This document shows positions 1 to 11,761 of a DNA stretch of 64,000 nt, in pieces. The notes beneath the pieces are model-generated. The model was given only the letters and a program-made list of their open reading frames with translations, was not told the DNA's origin and ran no database searches. The position numbers and the translations under genes were made by a program. The stretch is from Lamellibrachia satsuma (Eukaryota > Annelida > Polychaeta > Sabellida > Siboglinidae): the NCBI GenBank assembly GCA_033239005.1, contig BSQZ01000002.1, positions 5,184,001 to 5,248,000 on the forward strand, given 5' to 3'. Position 1 is the stretch's first letter. The number at the start of each line of letters is the position of its first letter.

Positions 1-184
1 TGCTTTCAAGGGCATGATCACAAGTCATAAGGTGAAAGGAATGAAGGTGTCAGGAGTGAAGGCGTCAACATAGTGCAAGATAGCCAGGTTACGGGAGGGA
101 AAGATGACATGCGAGAGGGAGATGGACAACAAGCTACCAGGTGACATGACTGCAGGACAGAATTCGGCGGATGGGATCCAATGC

Positions 185-385
185 AAGAGCTACTCTGAGG
201 TAATGATTGAGGGGATGAGGAGGTGAGCGAGGGTGTTTGTGGGGGACTCCATAGTTAGGAAGACCGACTGAGCACTAAACAAGAGGGACGATGTGGTGGT
301 TTGCTTTCCAGGGGCCAAAATAGAGACTGTAACAAAGAGAGTTCAAAAAACTATGGGTCCGGTCAAGGGTGTAACACAGTTGCCT
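185..385 (+). mobile_element. Decayed CR1-type LINE ORF1 fragment with SGNH esterase motif
   Basis: One frame reads SYSEVMIEGMRR, a stop, then RVFVGDSIVRKTD, a stop, then VVVCFPGAKIETVTKRVQ. GDS is block I of the SGNH hydrolase fold; the GDSIVR...CFPGA pattern is seen in ORF1-like proteins of CR1-type retroelements. Two stops and the loss of the later catalytic blocks make it a relic. Confidence 0.65.
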
Positions 386-484
386 TGCTAACCTTTTGTG
401 GCCGACATTTGTCGAGGGAAATCTTCAGTTGATGCTCTGTGGGAACATCCTGGCACTTGCTGCACATTATTCCTTCAAGACAGA

Positions 485-720
485 CACAAGTGAAGAATAG
501 TTGTGTAATAAATCCCTCCGCCTGTTACACTCAAAAATGCACTATTTCCCATAGTTTCTACAAACAAACCTGTGAACATGCCTGCTCAACTGCACTAATG
601 TCACATCATATGAATTGTTTAAATTCACATATCACAATTTATCACACCCTACATTCGCATCAAACAATAAACTGGAAGGTCAACTGTGGTCTCACCCCTT
701 CAGGTATGCCAGCATCAAAT
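485..720 (+). repeat. Dispersed repeat, copy 1
   Basis: This stretch is repeated with about 75-80% identity by eye at 43245-43425 in ferlin intron 16 (shared core: atgcactattt, acaaacaaacctgtgaa, aaggtcaactgtggtct). Family unknown, no coding capacity seen. Confidence 0.7.
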
Positions 721-722
721 TA

Positions 723-1013
723 AGCTGTTAGCAATACAAGTATAATTAAAATTGAAGGACATTATGATGACTTACATTAAGCGCAATAAATTATTATCAA
801 ATGGGAGTTAAATAATAAATTAAATAAATTAAGGTATACAAGTAATTAAATAAAACAAAATAATAATAAATATGGAATAAGATTAAAGCCAGTAAGCATA
901 TCATTCTATCTAGTATATTCCTGTCGGAAAAGGGAAGTCTAACTACCGTTGAGCTGTTAGAGTTTCTAAGATACATACGATGACGATAAAACTTGTCCGA
1001 TTGACCAACTAAT
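723..1013 (+). other. AT-rich spacer
   Basis: AT-rich sequence with aataaatta-like runs between the dispersed repeat and the 215-bp direct repeat. I see no gene. Confidence 0.5.
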
Positions 1014-1228
1014 GCCACTTTGGGAAGAACATTAACAGGAATGTGAGCTCCTTAAAGCAAACCAGACAGGAACTGAACACATCCGTCCGGCAAGTTTCTC
1101 AGAGCCCAAATTCCTACAAGCATGACGATAAGATATATACATCAAGAAGTCGTCATGAACATATAATGCAAAGAATACAGACATTCCACCACCAATACAC
1201 AAATTTAATTACAAACCGGTGGGGCCAT
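1014..1228 (+). repeat. Long direct repeat, copy 1
   Basis: Nearly identical to 2258-2480; the second copy has a small insertion after aactgaacaca. Both begin gccactttgggaagaac and end ggtggggccat. They lie beside the tyrosine-recombinase element and may be its split direct repeats. Confidence 0.88.
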
Positions 1229-2046
1229 TTCGCTAACCTATATAAACATAAGCCAAGAATACCGATGAAGAAATAGGAAGCCTGTCTGTGCAGAAAACCC
1301 CATGAACACCAACTACTAGGGGAAAAAACCCGTGTTCATCTAATATAAAGCCAAAAGTGGAGAAAGCGGTTTCGACATCTTCCAACTTCATCAACGATGT
1401 ACAATCGCATTTTAAACTAAGCATTGAAAATAAGGAAGAAAGGTGGGGAGGAGGGTGGATTTCGATAGACAATTTTAGACACAACTTCGCAATGCAGAGA
1501 CTGAAGCAGGAGTGAAAGTTGGGCACGGGCTACAGTCACTTTTCCCATAGACGACCATTATAACGTTCTTGCGCCTACATTAAAAATTTATTCTACAATT
1601 TTTTTTCATTCACAGCAAATGACCAACCCACTAAGACAACTGGTGTGTGAAATTCATGAAAATGACATACCTCCTTTTCATACAAATTGCTTCAATGCAT
1701 GACACCCCTGCATTTCTTCAATGAAATTCACTGGTGTCCAAAATATGAGTATATCTTGCCTGATGGCCATTGTGTCCTTAAGCAACAGGTATACCAACTG
1801 ACAAATGGCATAATTTCAAAGCTCAGATGTTACTGTGCACAAAACCATCACTTACACTCACTCATTCACACAATTTATGCTCTCACTAATACACCCAAAC
1901 TGCACAATTATTTTTTCCTAGGGACTCTTTATCTGTAATGGCGGATGCATTCTGACTGTGGTCCGTTCCCAGTTTCAAGTTATTGGCTCTGGTTTGAACT
2001 GGTTTCAGCTAAGCCGTGATTGGCTGGCTAGCGCGGACTAATACAA
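1229..2046 (+). other. Sequence between the two direct repeats
   Basis: No coding region recognised. If the flanking copies are B-type repeats of a tyrosine-recombinase retroelement, this would be its internal repeat segment; otherwise it is plain spacer. Confidence 0.4.
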
Positions 2047-2220
2047 TTTATTTGGCCAAATAGTTCCGGTGTAGTCTCAGACACTCAGGACAAGTTTAGC
2101 AAAGACCTGCCTTGGTTATTTCATTAAAAAAATGTATGCACCTGGTAAGTTGCATAAATTCATTTATGCAATAACCAACGCAAGTCCGATGTAGTAGAGA
2201 ATTGAAATGGGCCAAATAAA
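2047..2220. mobile_element. Possible MITE-like element
   Basis: Eleven-base perfect inverted ends TTTATTTGGCC (2047-2057) and GGCCAAATAAA (2210-2220). The inner part around 2164-2220 recurs at about 6905-6970 and, inverted, at about 48425-48480, so it is a dispersed unit. No target duplication was established. Confidence 0.35.
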
Positions 2221-2257
2221 TGACGTTTTTATTACGAAGTGGAATGGTTATCACGTA

Positions 2258-2480
2258 GCCACTTTGGGAAGAACATTAACAGGAATGTGAGCTCCTCAAA
2301 GCAAACCAGACAGGAACTGAACACATGTACAGTCCCGTCCGGCAAGTTTCTCAGAGCCCACATTCCTACAAGCATGACGATAAGATATATACATCAAGCA
2401 GTCTTCATGAACATATAATGCAAAGAATAGAGACATTCCACCACCAATACACACATTTAATTAGAAACAGGTGGGGCCAT
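2258..2480 (+). repeat. Long direct repeat, copy 2
   Basis: Second copy of the 1014-1228 repeat, in the same orientation, ending 55 bp from the recombinase fragment. Confidence 0.88.
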
Positions 2481-2535
2481 ATCCCTACAAGGTCACCCAC
2501 AAACCTGTGACCACCCCACCACGACCTAACCTGTT

Positions 2536-2935
2536 TTAAGCAATTCTGATATACTTTCTAAAAGCATCTGAACTCCACCTGCCTGCTGCCCTGATTTGGG
2601 CATCTGACTCCTCGCGCAAGGCCGCTGCAGTAGCTGCACCGATGCGAAAACTGTGACCCTGAAATGAACTATACTGGTATCCGCAAAAACTGAGGAGCTG
2701 TTTCAGAGACACATCGAAATCACTTCGGAGCATAAGTGAGCCATCCGGGTATACAAAAAGAATACCCTGCACCGGGCCTCTAACCTGAATAAACTCCCTA
2801 ATCTTGTGAAAATAGGCTAGTGCCAACACATTGGAAACAATTGTGGCGGGGGCAGCACCACCGACATGCAGGTGTGCCACGGAGAGTAGGATCATTGCCA
2901 CTGGTATAGGCAAAGAGGGATACGTACCAAGCGAC
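2536..2935 (-). mobile_element. Tyrosine recombinase fragment (DIRS/Ngaro-type retroelement)
   Basis: The protein reads SLGTYPSLPIPVAMILLSVA, VAHLHVGGAAPATI and later GHSFRIGAATAAA, then GRWSSDAFRKYIR. The HxxR and GRW...Y motifs are the C-terminal catalytic box of tyrosine recombinases, with Tyr present. A ttag just before SLG and an upstream ggtaag suggest an intron. Between HKIREFIQV and RGPVQGILF about 100 residues, including the first catalytic Arg, seem to be missing, so it is probably inactive. Crypton origin is possible but less likely given the neighbouring SGNH region. Confidence 0.75.
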
Positions 2936-3517
2936 TAAAAGAAAGTTACTAACTTACCCCACGCCCGCTGATAATGAGCTCTCGTAGATGGCGCCAGTGA
3001 AGCCTGTTATGGGAACACTGCCCACAATTAAGGAACGTCGAGGTGTAAATATCATTATTAAAGTGAACACTGCCCACGGAGACGCATAACTGGGTGTGTG
3101 TCAATTCGAAAAAAACATCACCAATGGCGACGTATATAAAGTGGGGAACAATGTCCGCAGATGACATGCAAAACAACCAGCAGTCACCATGATTATTGAG
3201 TTATCATTGTTACTGAGGCGAATGCTGCCCAGAATGTAATAAAGCTAAAATGTATAATAAAACCCCTTAATTATGAATACCTTACTAGCAATTAGCGCTC
3301 GACAATACAACGTAACTTGGTTGTGGATAGGTTTGTATGTAACCCTTAAGAATTAACCCGGGGGACAGGGCTTACCCGGGGCACGGTGTATCAGTGAAGT
3401 AACAATAGTTGATAATTTACGTTAAATACCCGAACTAGTGAAGGTGAAACGGAAAACAACTTGAACTTGGTCTGATTTCCGCGGGTTTAGTGAATGGTGT
3501 GGTGACTTAGGCGTCAG
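2936..3517 (-). other. Interior of the recombinase/SGNH element
   Basis: No confident coding homology. It lies between the recombinase and SGNH pieces and is probably an intron or decayed part of the same element. Confidence 0.4.
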
Positions 3518-4116
3518 TCAGCTGTTGGGCAACCCGACTAACTGCTCTGAAAATTGCCCCCCGAATGCTGCGGAACAGCCGGAAATTTCATATATCCGAT
3601 AAATGTACACCATCTTGGCGTAAAACCTTCGCCGGGCTGTTCCACATGTACTTGTGGCTCCAGTAGAACAGACCACGGCGCCCCCCACATGCCGACTGTA
3701 ACGCAGCATTAGCAGATGCAACGCGAGCCGCTCCCGTATCAAAATAAAAATGGCGCCATTTCTTGCGGCGCTCGATTTGGCGGAGACATACCTGACGGAC
3801 CCATAAGCTAACAACTCATCGCCTAACCTGCCTAGTTGCGACCCTACTGCCTCTGGATGTGAGGAAACGTCCCATCTAGATCGTTGCCCCCAAGAAGGGT
3901 AATTACTATGTCGGGGACGCGGTCAAAAATCCGGGTCACGGTCGCCGGTTCTAGAAATGTTTTAATGGACGCTCCCCTTCGACCCATAAAACGAACTGAA
4001 CACGTGTGACCATGTCTTTCTAAGTCGTCAACAAGACGCCCAGATTCTACGAACGCGCCCAACCAATACGCGTGGCTACGCCCAAGCACATCTACATCCG
4101 ACTTCGCTGCCGACAT
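3518..4116 (-). mobile_element. SGNH-hydrolase-like fragment of the same retroelement
   Basis: Residues run VLGRSHAYWLGAFVESGRL, SVRFMGRRGASIKTF and IVITLLGGNDLDG. GRSHA sits where the nucleophile Ser of SGNH block I is expected and GGND is block III. The frame is lost near 3844; a second frame continues (RRRFYAKMVYIYRIYE) without a clear catalytic DxxH. Hydrolase domains of this kind accompany tyrosine recombinases in some DIRS-like elements. Confidence 0.62.
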
Positions 4117-4284
4117 ATTGAATGGCCGATTGTGGGAAGTTTAAACATATAACGAATCAAAGGCAAATTAGTAGTTTGTAGGTGAACTCTATAAGATTTT
4201 TTTGAACAATTATGTTAATCTATAATGGAACGTACGTGTTCCTATCGATACGAACTGGATGAACACCCAGTGTCTACACCAATG

Positions 4285-4333
4285 TACTAGCCAGCTACTA
4301 GCTACTAGCCAGCTACTAGCTACTAGCCAGCCA
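4285..4333 (+). repeat. Short 18-bp tandem repeat
   Basis: About 2.5 copies of ccagctactagctactag immediately before the RT fragment. Confidence 0.8.
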
Positions 4334-5443
4334 CGGAAGTCTCCATGGGGCAGCAATTCCACGCTGGCATGAAAGCACAAGTTCAGGACAACGGGGGGGG
4401 GGGCATATGAGCCATTTCCTGTCTCTAACGGCGTCAAGCAGGGCTGCGTCTTGGCACCAACACTGTTCAGCCTCATGTTTTCCGCAATGCTGACTGACGC
4501 TTCCAGAGACGGTGACGTTGGAATCGACCTCAGGTACCGTACAGATGGCAAGCTGTTCAACCTCAGGAGGCTTCAAGCAAAAACCAAGGTCAAGACAGAC
4601 ATCATCAGGGACTTCCTGTTTGCTGATGACTGTACCCTCAAAGCCGGCTCAGAAGCTGATATGCAACGCAGCGTAGATAAATTTTCCATAGCCTGCACAA
4701 ACTTCGGTCTCTACATCAGCAAAAAGAAGACTGAAGTACTGCACCGGCCTCGCCCCAGGGAAAACCTATGTTGAGCCCAACATTACAGTCAACGGTTAGA
4801 GACTCAGTGCAGTGAACAGGTTCACCTATCTTGGCAGCACACTGTCTCAAAATGTCACCATCGATGACGAGGTGAACGTCAGAATTTCAAGGGCCAGCGC
4901 GACCTTCGGCAGACTACATGCCAATGTCTGGAACAGAAGAGGCATTAGTCTACAGACCAAGCTGAAGGTGTACACGGCAATAATACTCCTCACGCTGCTC
5001 TACGCATGTGAAACATGGACAGTGTACCAACGCCATGCCAAGAAGCTAAACCACTTCCACACAACGTGCCTCAGGAAACTCCTCAACATCAAGTGGCAGG
5101 ACAGGATTCAAGACACTGAGGAGGCCAGAAGAAGCGCTTCAAATACACTCTAAAAACATCCCTGAAAGCGTTTGCCATCACCCCCGACTCCTGGGAACAA
5201 ACCGCCATGGACTGGGCCAAGTGGCGTTCCTCCGTGCACAAAGGCTCCAAGATATGCAAGGCCAACAGGACCGCTGCAGCAGAGCAAAGGACGCAAGCCA
5301 GGAAAGCCCGAGCCAGCAATCCTCAAGATGACGTCCCCCTCATCCCCTGTCCCAACTGCCAACGTACCTTCCGTGCACGGATTGGCCTTGTCAGCCATCT
5401 GCGCACTCATCAGATCCAGCCCCAACTACCCCCAGATGACTAA
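4334..5443 (+). mobile_element. 5'-truncated LINE reverse transcriptase ending in a C2H2 zinc finger
   Basis: RT motif B (SNGVKQGCVLAPTLFSLMF), motif C (FADD in FLFADDCTL), motif D (KKKTEVLH) and the YLGSTLS thumb motif are in order across at least two frames. The C-terminal part (4812-5153, then 5207-5443) ends CPNCQRTFRARIGLVSHLRT H, a C-x2-C-x12-H-x3-H finger close to the stop. Frameshifts occur near a G11 run at 4393 and near 4770 and 5150. The endonuclease is missing, so this is a dead 5'-truncated copy, not a host zinc-finger gene. Confidence 0.85.
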
Positions 5444-7579
5444 AGTAGTCCTCGTCGACTCGACGGACAAACATGAGCCAGCTATACATGCATCAGTGGT
5501 ATTCTTTTCAAGATATATTTTCCGAGCCTGTGTATAGGTTTCAAATGGCCAGCTGCCAACTAACTTTCAGCTTGGCCAGGGATTCTTACATCCACATTTT
5601 GCTACTACTGTAAAGGTTGTGTAGGGATATTTGGCAATTTTAAATAACTTTTAGGGTTTATGTGCTATACAATTATCCATGCTAGTAGGTGGGAACATAA
5701 CAGAGAGCTAGTGTTCATTCATTACATTTAATGTATTTTGTTAGCAAACTAGCAACACACTGCATGCATAAAAAGTCACAATATTCATGTATGGAACACC
5801 CCCTCAGGCTGCCTTTAAAAGTGCACCAATCCTTAACTGATCTGGAATTGAATAGATATCAGGTAAACAAGTTCAAAATGTGTCAATGGTCTAAGTTGTT
5901 GACTTGTGAAACAACACGTCGTCTGCTACAAAAACCACCGTGTAGGCGGCAACTAGATAATTGGTAGTTTAGCTGTCGGTACACGTCAGTTTTTTGTTGA
6001 ACGACACTGATGTAACATTAGCAGTGTGCGAGTCGTGGATGTTTTTGCACGTCAACAAGCGTTTGACGTAGGTGCCTATTCATTTGAGTCACGGCCCACA
6101 CATACATAAAACGACGCCAAAATTGAGCAGAATGATTTGGCACTTTGGTATTAAATGTAGTCCTACTAGTTTTTATTTTAATTGTTTTGTATACGATACC
6201 CGCCGTCGTTTTGTCGGGCGTCATGCAGCAGCACGATCTACGTCAGCACCAATTCACACATTTCTTCAATGTTCCCATATTTCTTTATACTTATGCCATG
6301 CTAGCTTCGTCCTCAGGGTCTCATTGCGGTAGCTTTCTAGACCCGCGATTGAGCAATATGTCATTTCCTCGTCAGTTATTCAGGATTCAGGGATTGTTTA
6401 GCTTACCATGCATTATTCAAGTTTCCGCTTTTTTTAGCTTTGAACCCTTCCTGACATAAGTGTTAAAACTCATAAGACGTGCTGTGCTGTCAAATCGTTA
6501 TATAACGCATGATATTTGGAAGTTATTGTGATTTCATGACATCTCCATTTTTATTTGACGTGCAAGTTCTCGACGAATCAAGGTTGCCAATATTTGAAGA
6601 AAAGGAATGATCGAGTAGATTTATTGGAGGTGGGCGCGTGTCACTGGGTAGCCGTAGGTTCTTGATGTAAAACTTTTGGCGGGAAATCGTCATGTTCGAA
6701 TTGCCAGATAACAGCCAGCGTCATAGCACTTATAAGGCATATTTAATCATCTAGAATCTAGATGCATGGTGTACGCAATCATTATTAGCTATCGTATAAA
6801 CGGATCATTATCTGGAAATTGTGGCTGTAATAGTGATTTTGCTTCCAACATTGATGCTAATTCACAATATTGTGTTTAGTAAAGTTAATTATTGCCAATC
6901 GCGTTTAGACATGTTATTTATGCATAATAACTACGCAAGTCCAGTGTAGAGTGAAATACGCCAAATAAATGGTACTTAATTCAGCAATTGTGCGAACATT
7001 CTCCATCAAAACAACATATATAGGGCCTACATCATCACAGCAAGCATACCGGGCCCCAAATGGTATGTACACGTAATATCTCCAATTCACGTGTGCATTA
7101 CGCCAGACTAGCAAACAATGATAACGATACAATTTAATTGTCTCCTGCAGCCACAAGCTACAAGTACTATATATACATAACTATATCACTACTGTATCTG
7201 TGGGTGTCTCTCCGCCACAAGGTCATCTGTAATCCATGTGACCAACCTCCACCAAGAGTTATTGGTTTTCGTTAGGGAAACATTTAGGACCAGCAAGTGG
7301 CGTATTGGGGGGGGGGCTGGGCATTGGGCCATGCCCCCTTCGGCTTTGGAAATAGTTTTTGTTTAATAACCTATTGCACCACTACATGGTAGCACGGCAA
7401 ACTAATGCTCGACATAATCTCTGTTGTTAGCCGCACCCGCCACCACTGTCCTTGATTTTCCACGCCATTTAATTATTTCGAAGTCGCTATAGGTGGCAGA
7501 AATTCAGGTTAAATAGCGCACGCGCTAGTCTCGTTTGCAGCCATGTTGGTTTTATGCAAATTTGCCCCGTTGTGTCAAC
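5444..7579 (+). other. Intergenic DNA without recognised genes
   Basis: The open frames here have no recognisable domain. The only repeat noticed is the 55-bp dispersed unit near 6905-6970, plus a G9 run near 7310. Confidence 0.5.
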
Positions 7580-7850
7580 GTACACAGTCTATTTACATAG
7601 TGACAATACGTAACAACAACATAACGATATTACATTCTGCTTACGTCGTGTCCACGTATTCTAACTACGTTGTGCCAGTACATAGCAACGATGTAGCGAT
7701 ATTACGTCGTGTCCACGTACTCTAACTACGTTGTGCCAGTACGTAGCAAACGACGTTGCGATATTGCGTCGTGTCCACGTACTCTAACTCGGTTGTGCCA
7801 GTACGTAGCAACGACGTAGCGATACTGCGTGGTGTCCACGTACTCCAACT
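7580..7850 (+). repeat. 61-bp minisatellite
   Basis: Units begin ttacgtcgtgtccacgta at 7641, 7702, 7764 and 7825 (spacing 61, 62, 61), with a diverged unit before them. Rich in CpG-containing acgt. Confidence 0.9.
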
Positions 7851-7927
7851 ATATACTAATACCAATGGTTTATTTGATAATAACATATGTACATTTAACA
7901 TGTTATGGTGTGCACAACTTTTAACAC

Positions 7928-8131
7928 GATTTAACAAGGTAGCCATCCAAATCAAAGGCCCAGATGATAAGTGGACAAGGAAGCCCTTGGCCCATCGAGA
8001 GTCCAACATTTTAAATCTATGTGTAATCCGCCCTCCTGAACCTTGTTTTTTTAAACATATTCACACTGCTAGCAGTAACACAATATGTAGATAATTTGTT
8101 CCATTCATTGATTGTCCTCTGTGAGAACGAG
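7928..8131 (-). mobile_element. CR1-type LINE 3' tail
   Basis: Reverse complement of the 3' end of the copy at 22589-23410: end of ORF2 (INEW, VTASSVNMF-like), then gactctcgat..gccaa and ttgttaaatc at the terminus. It abuts the 3' end of the RTE-like LINE. Confidence 0.85.
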
Positions 8132-8169
8132 TCATCATGCTGTCAGTCGCTATGCGACAAAGACTGCTT

Positions 8170-9348
8170 TCATTTCTTGACCGCCGCACTCCATTTAGTT
8201 CTCTGCTGTGAGAGTGATGTCCATGAGTCGGTCTTTATGTCTCTCAGCTTGAGGTTTCTCTTGATGGTATCCTTGAACCGGAGACGAGGGCGTCCTCTCT
8301 GTCTGTGACCAGAAGACAATTGAGAGTAGAGGATCTGCTTTGGTAGTCTGTCTGATGACATCCTCATGAGGTGTACAGTCCACAGGAGATTCTTTTTGAT
8401 CAGAAGATCTTCCATAGAGGGCAGCCCTATCCGACCGAGTATTTCCTTGTTTGTCACTTTGTCCTTCCAGGTTAGCCTCATGATCGAACGCAGATGTCGC
8501 ATCATGAAGGCATGCAGCTTTTTCACCTGTCGTCTGTACACTGTCCAGGCCTCGGCTCCGTATAGTAAGGTGGATAGCACAATTGCTTGGTAGATCTTGC
8601 CTTTGACCCGCGTGGACACATGGTGGTTGTTCCAGAGTCTCTGGCGTAATCGGCCGAAAGATGCGCTAGCCTTGGCCATCCTCCTCTGTATTTCAGCATC
8701 AATGCGTCCATCACTTGATATAGTGCTTCCGAGGTAGGTGAATTCCGGAACAGAGTTCAGTTTGTTTCCATCAACCATGATATCCTCCTCTCGGGTTCTT
8801 GTAGAGTTGGGTTGGTACAGCACTTCCGTCTTCTTGATGTTAATCTTCAGGCCGAACTTCTTTGATGCATCGGAGAAAGCATCCACTATTCTCTGGATCT
8901 CTTCAGCGGAGTGGGCGACCAGTGCACTGTCATCTGCGTATAGCAGCTCTCTCACAAGTATCTGGGTAGTCTTGGTCTTCGCTCTGAAGTGTGCGATGTT
9001 GAATAGGTCAGCGCTCTGTCTAGACTGTATATAGACGCCATCTCCCATGCCTCGGAAAGCCTCGACAAGCATTGCTGATAGGAAGATGGAGAAGAGCGTG
9101 GGGGCCAGTACACAGCCTTGCTTGACACCATTGGTAACACCGAACGTTTCCGAGACTTCCCCTCCAACACTCACTTTCGCCATCATTCCCGTATGTAGAG
9201 CCTCGATCATGGTTGTGAATTTCTCTGGGCATCCATATTTCCTCAGTAGCTGCCATAGCCCAGTCCTTCCGACTGTATCAAACGCCTTCGTGAAGTCGAC
9301 AAATACTATATATAGTGGTCGGTCCTGCTCAATGCACTTGTAATGCAC
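8170..9348 (-). pseudogene. LINE ORF continued: RT palm, thumb and C-terminus
   Basis: Carries RT motif A (FVDFTKAFDTV), B (GVKQGCVLAPTLFS), C (LLYADDSALVA), D (KKTEVLYQP), the YLGSTISSDG thumb motif and the conserved C-terminal AEAWTVYRRQ and RLTWKDKV. It lies in a different frame from the upstream part and has no own start; it ends WSAAVKK without the zinc finger of the 4.3-5.4 kb copy. Confidence 0.88.
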
Positions 9349-11107
9349 TTGTACTTTCTTGTAGTTGTCGAAGACAAAATATCATGTCCGCTGTGGTCCG
9401 GTTGGATCTGAAGCCACACTGTGTCTCCGGAACTACTTCTGGTGTTATGTGAATAGATAGTCTGTTGAGCAGGATCCTGGCGAAGATCTTGCCTGCTATG
9501 GAAAGAAGAGAGATTCCTCTGTAGTTCCCACAGTCTGTTCGATCTCCTTTCTTGTAGATGGTTACAATGCTGGCATCCTTCCACGCTTGTGGTACAGAAC
9601 CCTCCTCCCAGGCTTTGGTGATTAATTGGTGCAGTCTGTTGGACAGATTGTCTCCTCCGTGCTTCCATACTTCAGCAGGAATTCCATCACCCCCAGGTGC
9701 TTTGCCATCTTTCAGGCCGGCGATTGCTCTAGCCATCTCATCCATGTTTGGAATCTCATCAAGGCATGTGTTGGTAATGCGCTGCTGGATGTTGACAAGA
9801 GCTTCATGTTCTATGTCGCCAGGGACGTTGAGTAGTTTTTGGAAGTGTTCACTCCATCTTGCCACAACTCTCTTGCTGTCAGAGAAGGTCTCCATTCCAT
9901 CTGTTGACTTCAGGTGAACAGGTCCCTTTTTCGCGGGTCCCCACACTTCCTTCAGTCCATTGTAGAAGCCCTTCATGTCATTTCTGTCTGCAGATCTCTG
10001 CAGCTCCTCTGCCTTCATTTCCCACCATTCTGACTTCAGGGCACGGGTGCGTTTTTGTAGCAGTCTGCAGGCATCTTTGTACGCTGCAGTGGTGGATCTA
10101 GTACTCCTGGTCTGCAACACTCTCCGGTGGGATTGGTCTCTTCTGCTTATTAGATTTTGTAGCTCCTGGTCGTTGGGGTCGAACCAGTCCTGGTGTTTTC
10201 TGTCTGGCTTGCCGAGAAATGTTTTAGCTGTGTTGTATACTACCTGTTGCAGAGCTGCCCATTCCTCATCTGGTGTTGAGCTTTCCTTCTCCTCCCATTG
10301 GGCGAGAGCGCTGTCCATCTCCTGCTCGAAGCTCTCCCTATGACTGATGGTACGTAGTTTTGCTGTGTTTAGCTTGGTCGGTTTTCTTACCCCTTGTCTG
10401 TTGTGCTTTTGTCGTACTCTAAATGCCACTTTTGACCTCAGCATATGGTGATCGGTCCAGCAGTTAGCTCCACGCATGGCTCGAGTACTGTGGATGTCCA
10501 TCTTATCCCGACACCTCGTGATGATGAAGTCGATCATATGCCAGTGTCTGGAACGAGGATGCATCCAGGTGGTCTTGCGTTCATCCTTCTGCTTGAACAT
10601 GGTGTTCGTCACTATCAGTTCGAACTCAGAGCACAAAGCCAGTAGAAGCTCGCCATTGGAGTTGCGTTTCCCGATCCCATATTTGCCCATGACCATGGTC
10701 CATTTGTCATTGTCTCTTCCTATCCTTGCATTGAAGTCTCCTATCAGCAGTAGCTTATCGGTACGAGGGATGCCTCTGAGAGTACTTGACAGCTGGTTGT
10801 AGAAAGCCTCCTTGTTATCGTCCGGGTTTGTCATTGTTGGAGCGTAAACACTGATAATTGTAGCATAGTTGTCCTTGCTCAGAGGTAGTCTCATCATCAT
10901 GATTCTGTCACTTACTGGCCGTGACATTTCTGTCAGCATTGTCACGATGTCCTTCTTTATAGCAAAGCCCACTCCAGCCTCCCTTCTCTCTCCTTTGGGT
11001 CTGCCACTCCAGAAGAAAGAGTATTCCAAGTCATTAAGACTACCAGACTCTGAGAACCTTGTTTCGCACAGGGCGGCAATGTCTATATTGTACTTGGCGA
11101 GTTCCAT
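9329..11107 (-). pseudogene. LINE ORF: AP endonuclease and N-terminal RT
   Basis: 592 codons. Endonuclease motifs: LCETRF with the catalytic Glu, IISVYAPT, IGDFNARIG, and TDHHML with the catalytic His. The RT fingers follow (AWKDASIVTIYKKGDRTDC, NYRGISLLS, TQCGFRSNRTT). The frame ends in QEST shortly before motif A, at an 11-bp tandem duplication. Confidence 0.88.
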
Positions 11108-11642
11108 TGCTACTAGTGCAGTACGTCTTTCCGGTCGGTCGGCTACTTCTCAGTCGAGGAGAGTCCTGACGTTCAATTGAGCGATTGATAGTTGTTCTCT
11201 TCTTCCTAGCTGATTTTTCACTGTCGACGGAAGATGAGGTCGAGCAGCGCGGTCCTTGGTAACCCGGGCGACGACCGGTCCGGTATGGTAATTCGTGCGG
11301 TTGTGCATTTCATGAGAGCTGCTTGCAAAAAGTGTTGAAGTGCTGCTGGCTTTTGCAAGTTACTAGCGGCACTCTCTCGGGGAGCAAATAGAGGTCTCAC
11401 ACCGGCAAGAACACGTCAAGACAGGCGCGAGCTATTTATCCCTGCAGTGGCTGGTCGGGAGATGTTGGGAGTTCCATTCATCAACCACCCTTGATGCTGC
11501 CACAATGACATGGTTTTCTGTTAGGGTTTGCTCCCTTAGCCTTCGGTTCTGTCGAGAACCTGTATCACAAGGCAGTGATTTTCAACTCTGCAATGCAGGG
11601 GCGTCAAACTCCCTGAGGTATTGTAGTACCAGAGGTACTGTA

Positions 11643-11757
11643 ATACTTGTCTCTAGGGTTGTTAAACCACATTCTTTACAATTAAGGTCTCTCAGTTCTG
11701 AAATTATTTAGTTGCTTTCCTTTGTATTCTTTCAAGCGCATCTATATCTTTCTTACG
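11643..11757 (-). mobile_element. CR1 fragment, minus orientation
   Basis: The reverse complement encodes YRKKDIDALERIQRKATK and then, in a shifted frame, ELRDLNCKECGLTTLE, matching residues about 105-150 of the product at 22589. Confidence 0.75.
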
Positions 11758-11761
11758 ATAT

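Larger units (their letters stand above)
8132..11480 (-). mobile_element. Nearly full-length RTE-like LINE (APE endonuclease + RT)
   Basis: A 3.3-kb element on the minus strand whose endonuclease and RT reading frames are almost intact. Upstream of the main frame the product continues as LNVRTLLD, a stop near 11150, then EVADRPERRTALVAMELAKY, so the original ORF began at or before 11218-11400. Lesions seen: that nonsense codon and one frameshift near 9340. Clade is from overall appearance; elements like this are often annotated as craniofacial development protein 2-like. Confidence 0.88.

Noticed and set aside
5207..5443. Small host zinc-finger gene
   Set aside because: The finger is the C-terminus of a LINE RT whose YLGS and WTVYQRH motifs are just upstream in a neighbouring frame.
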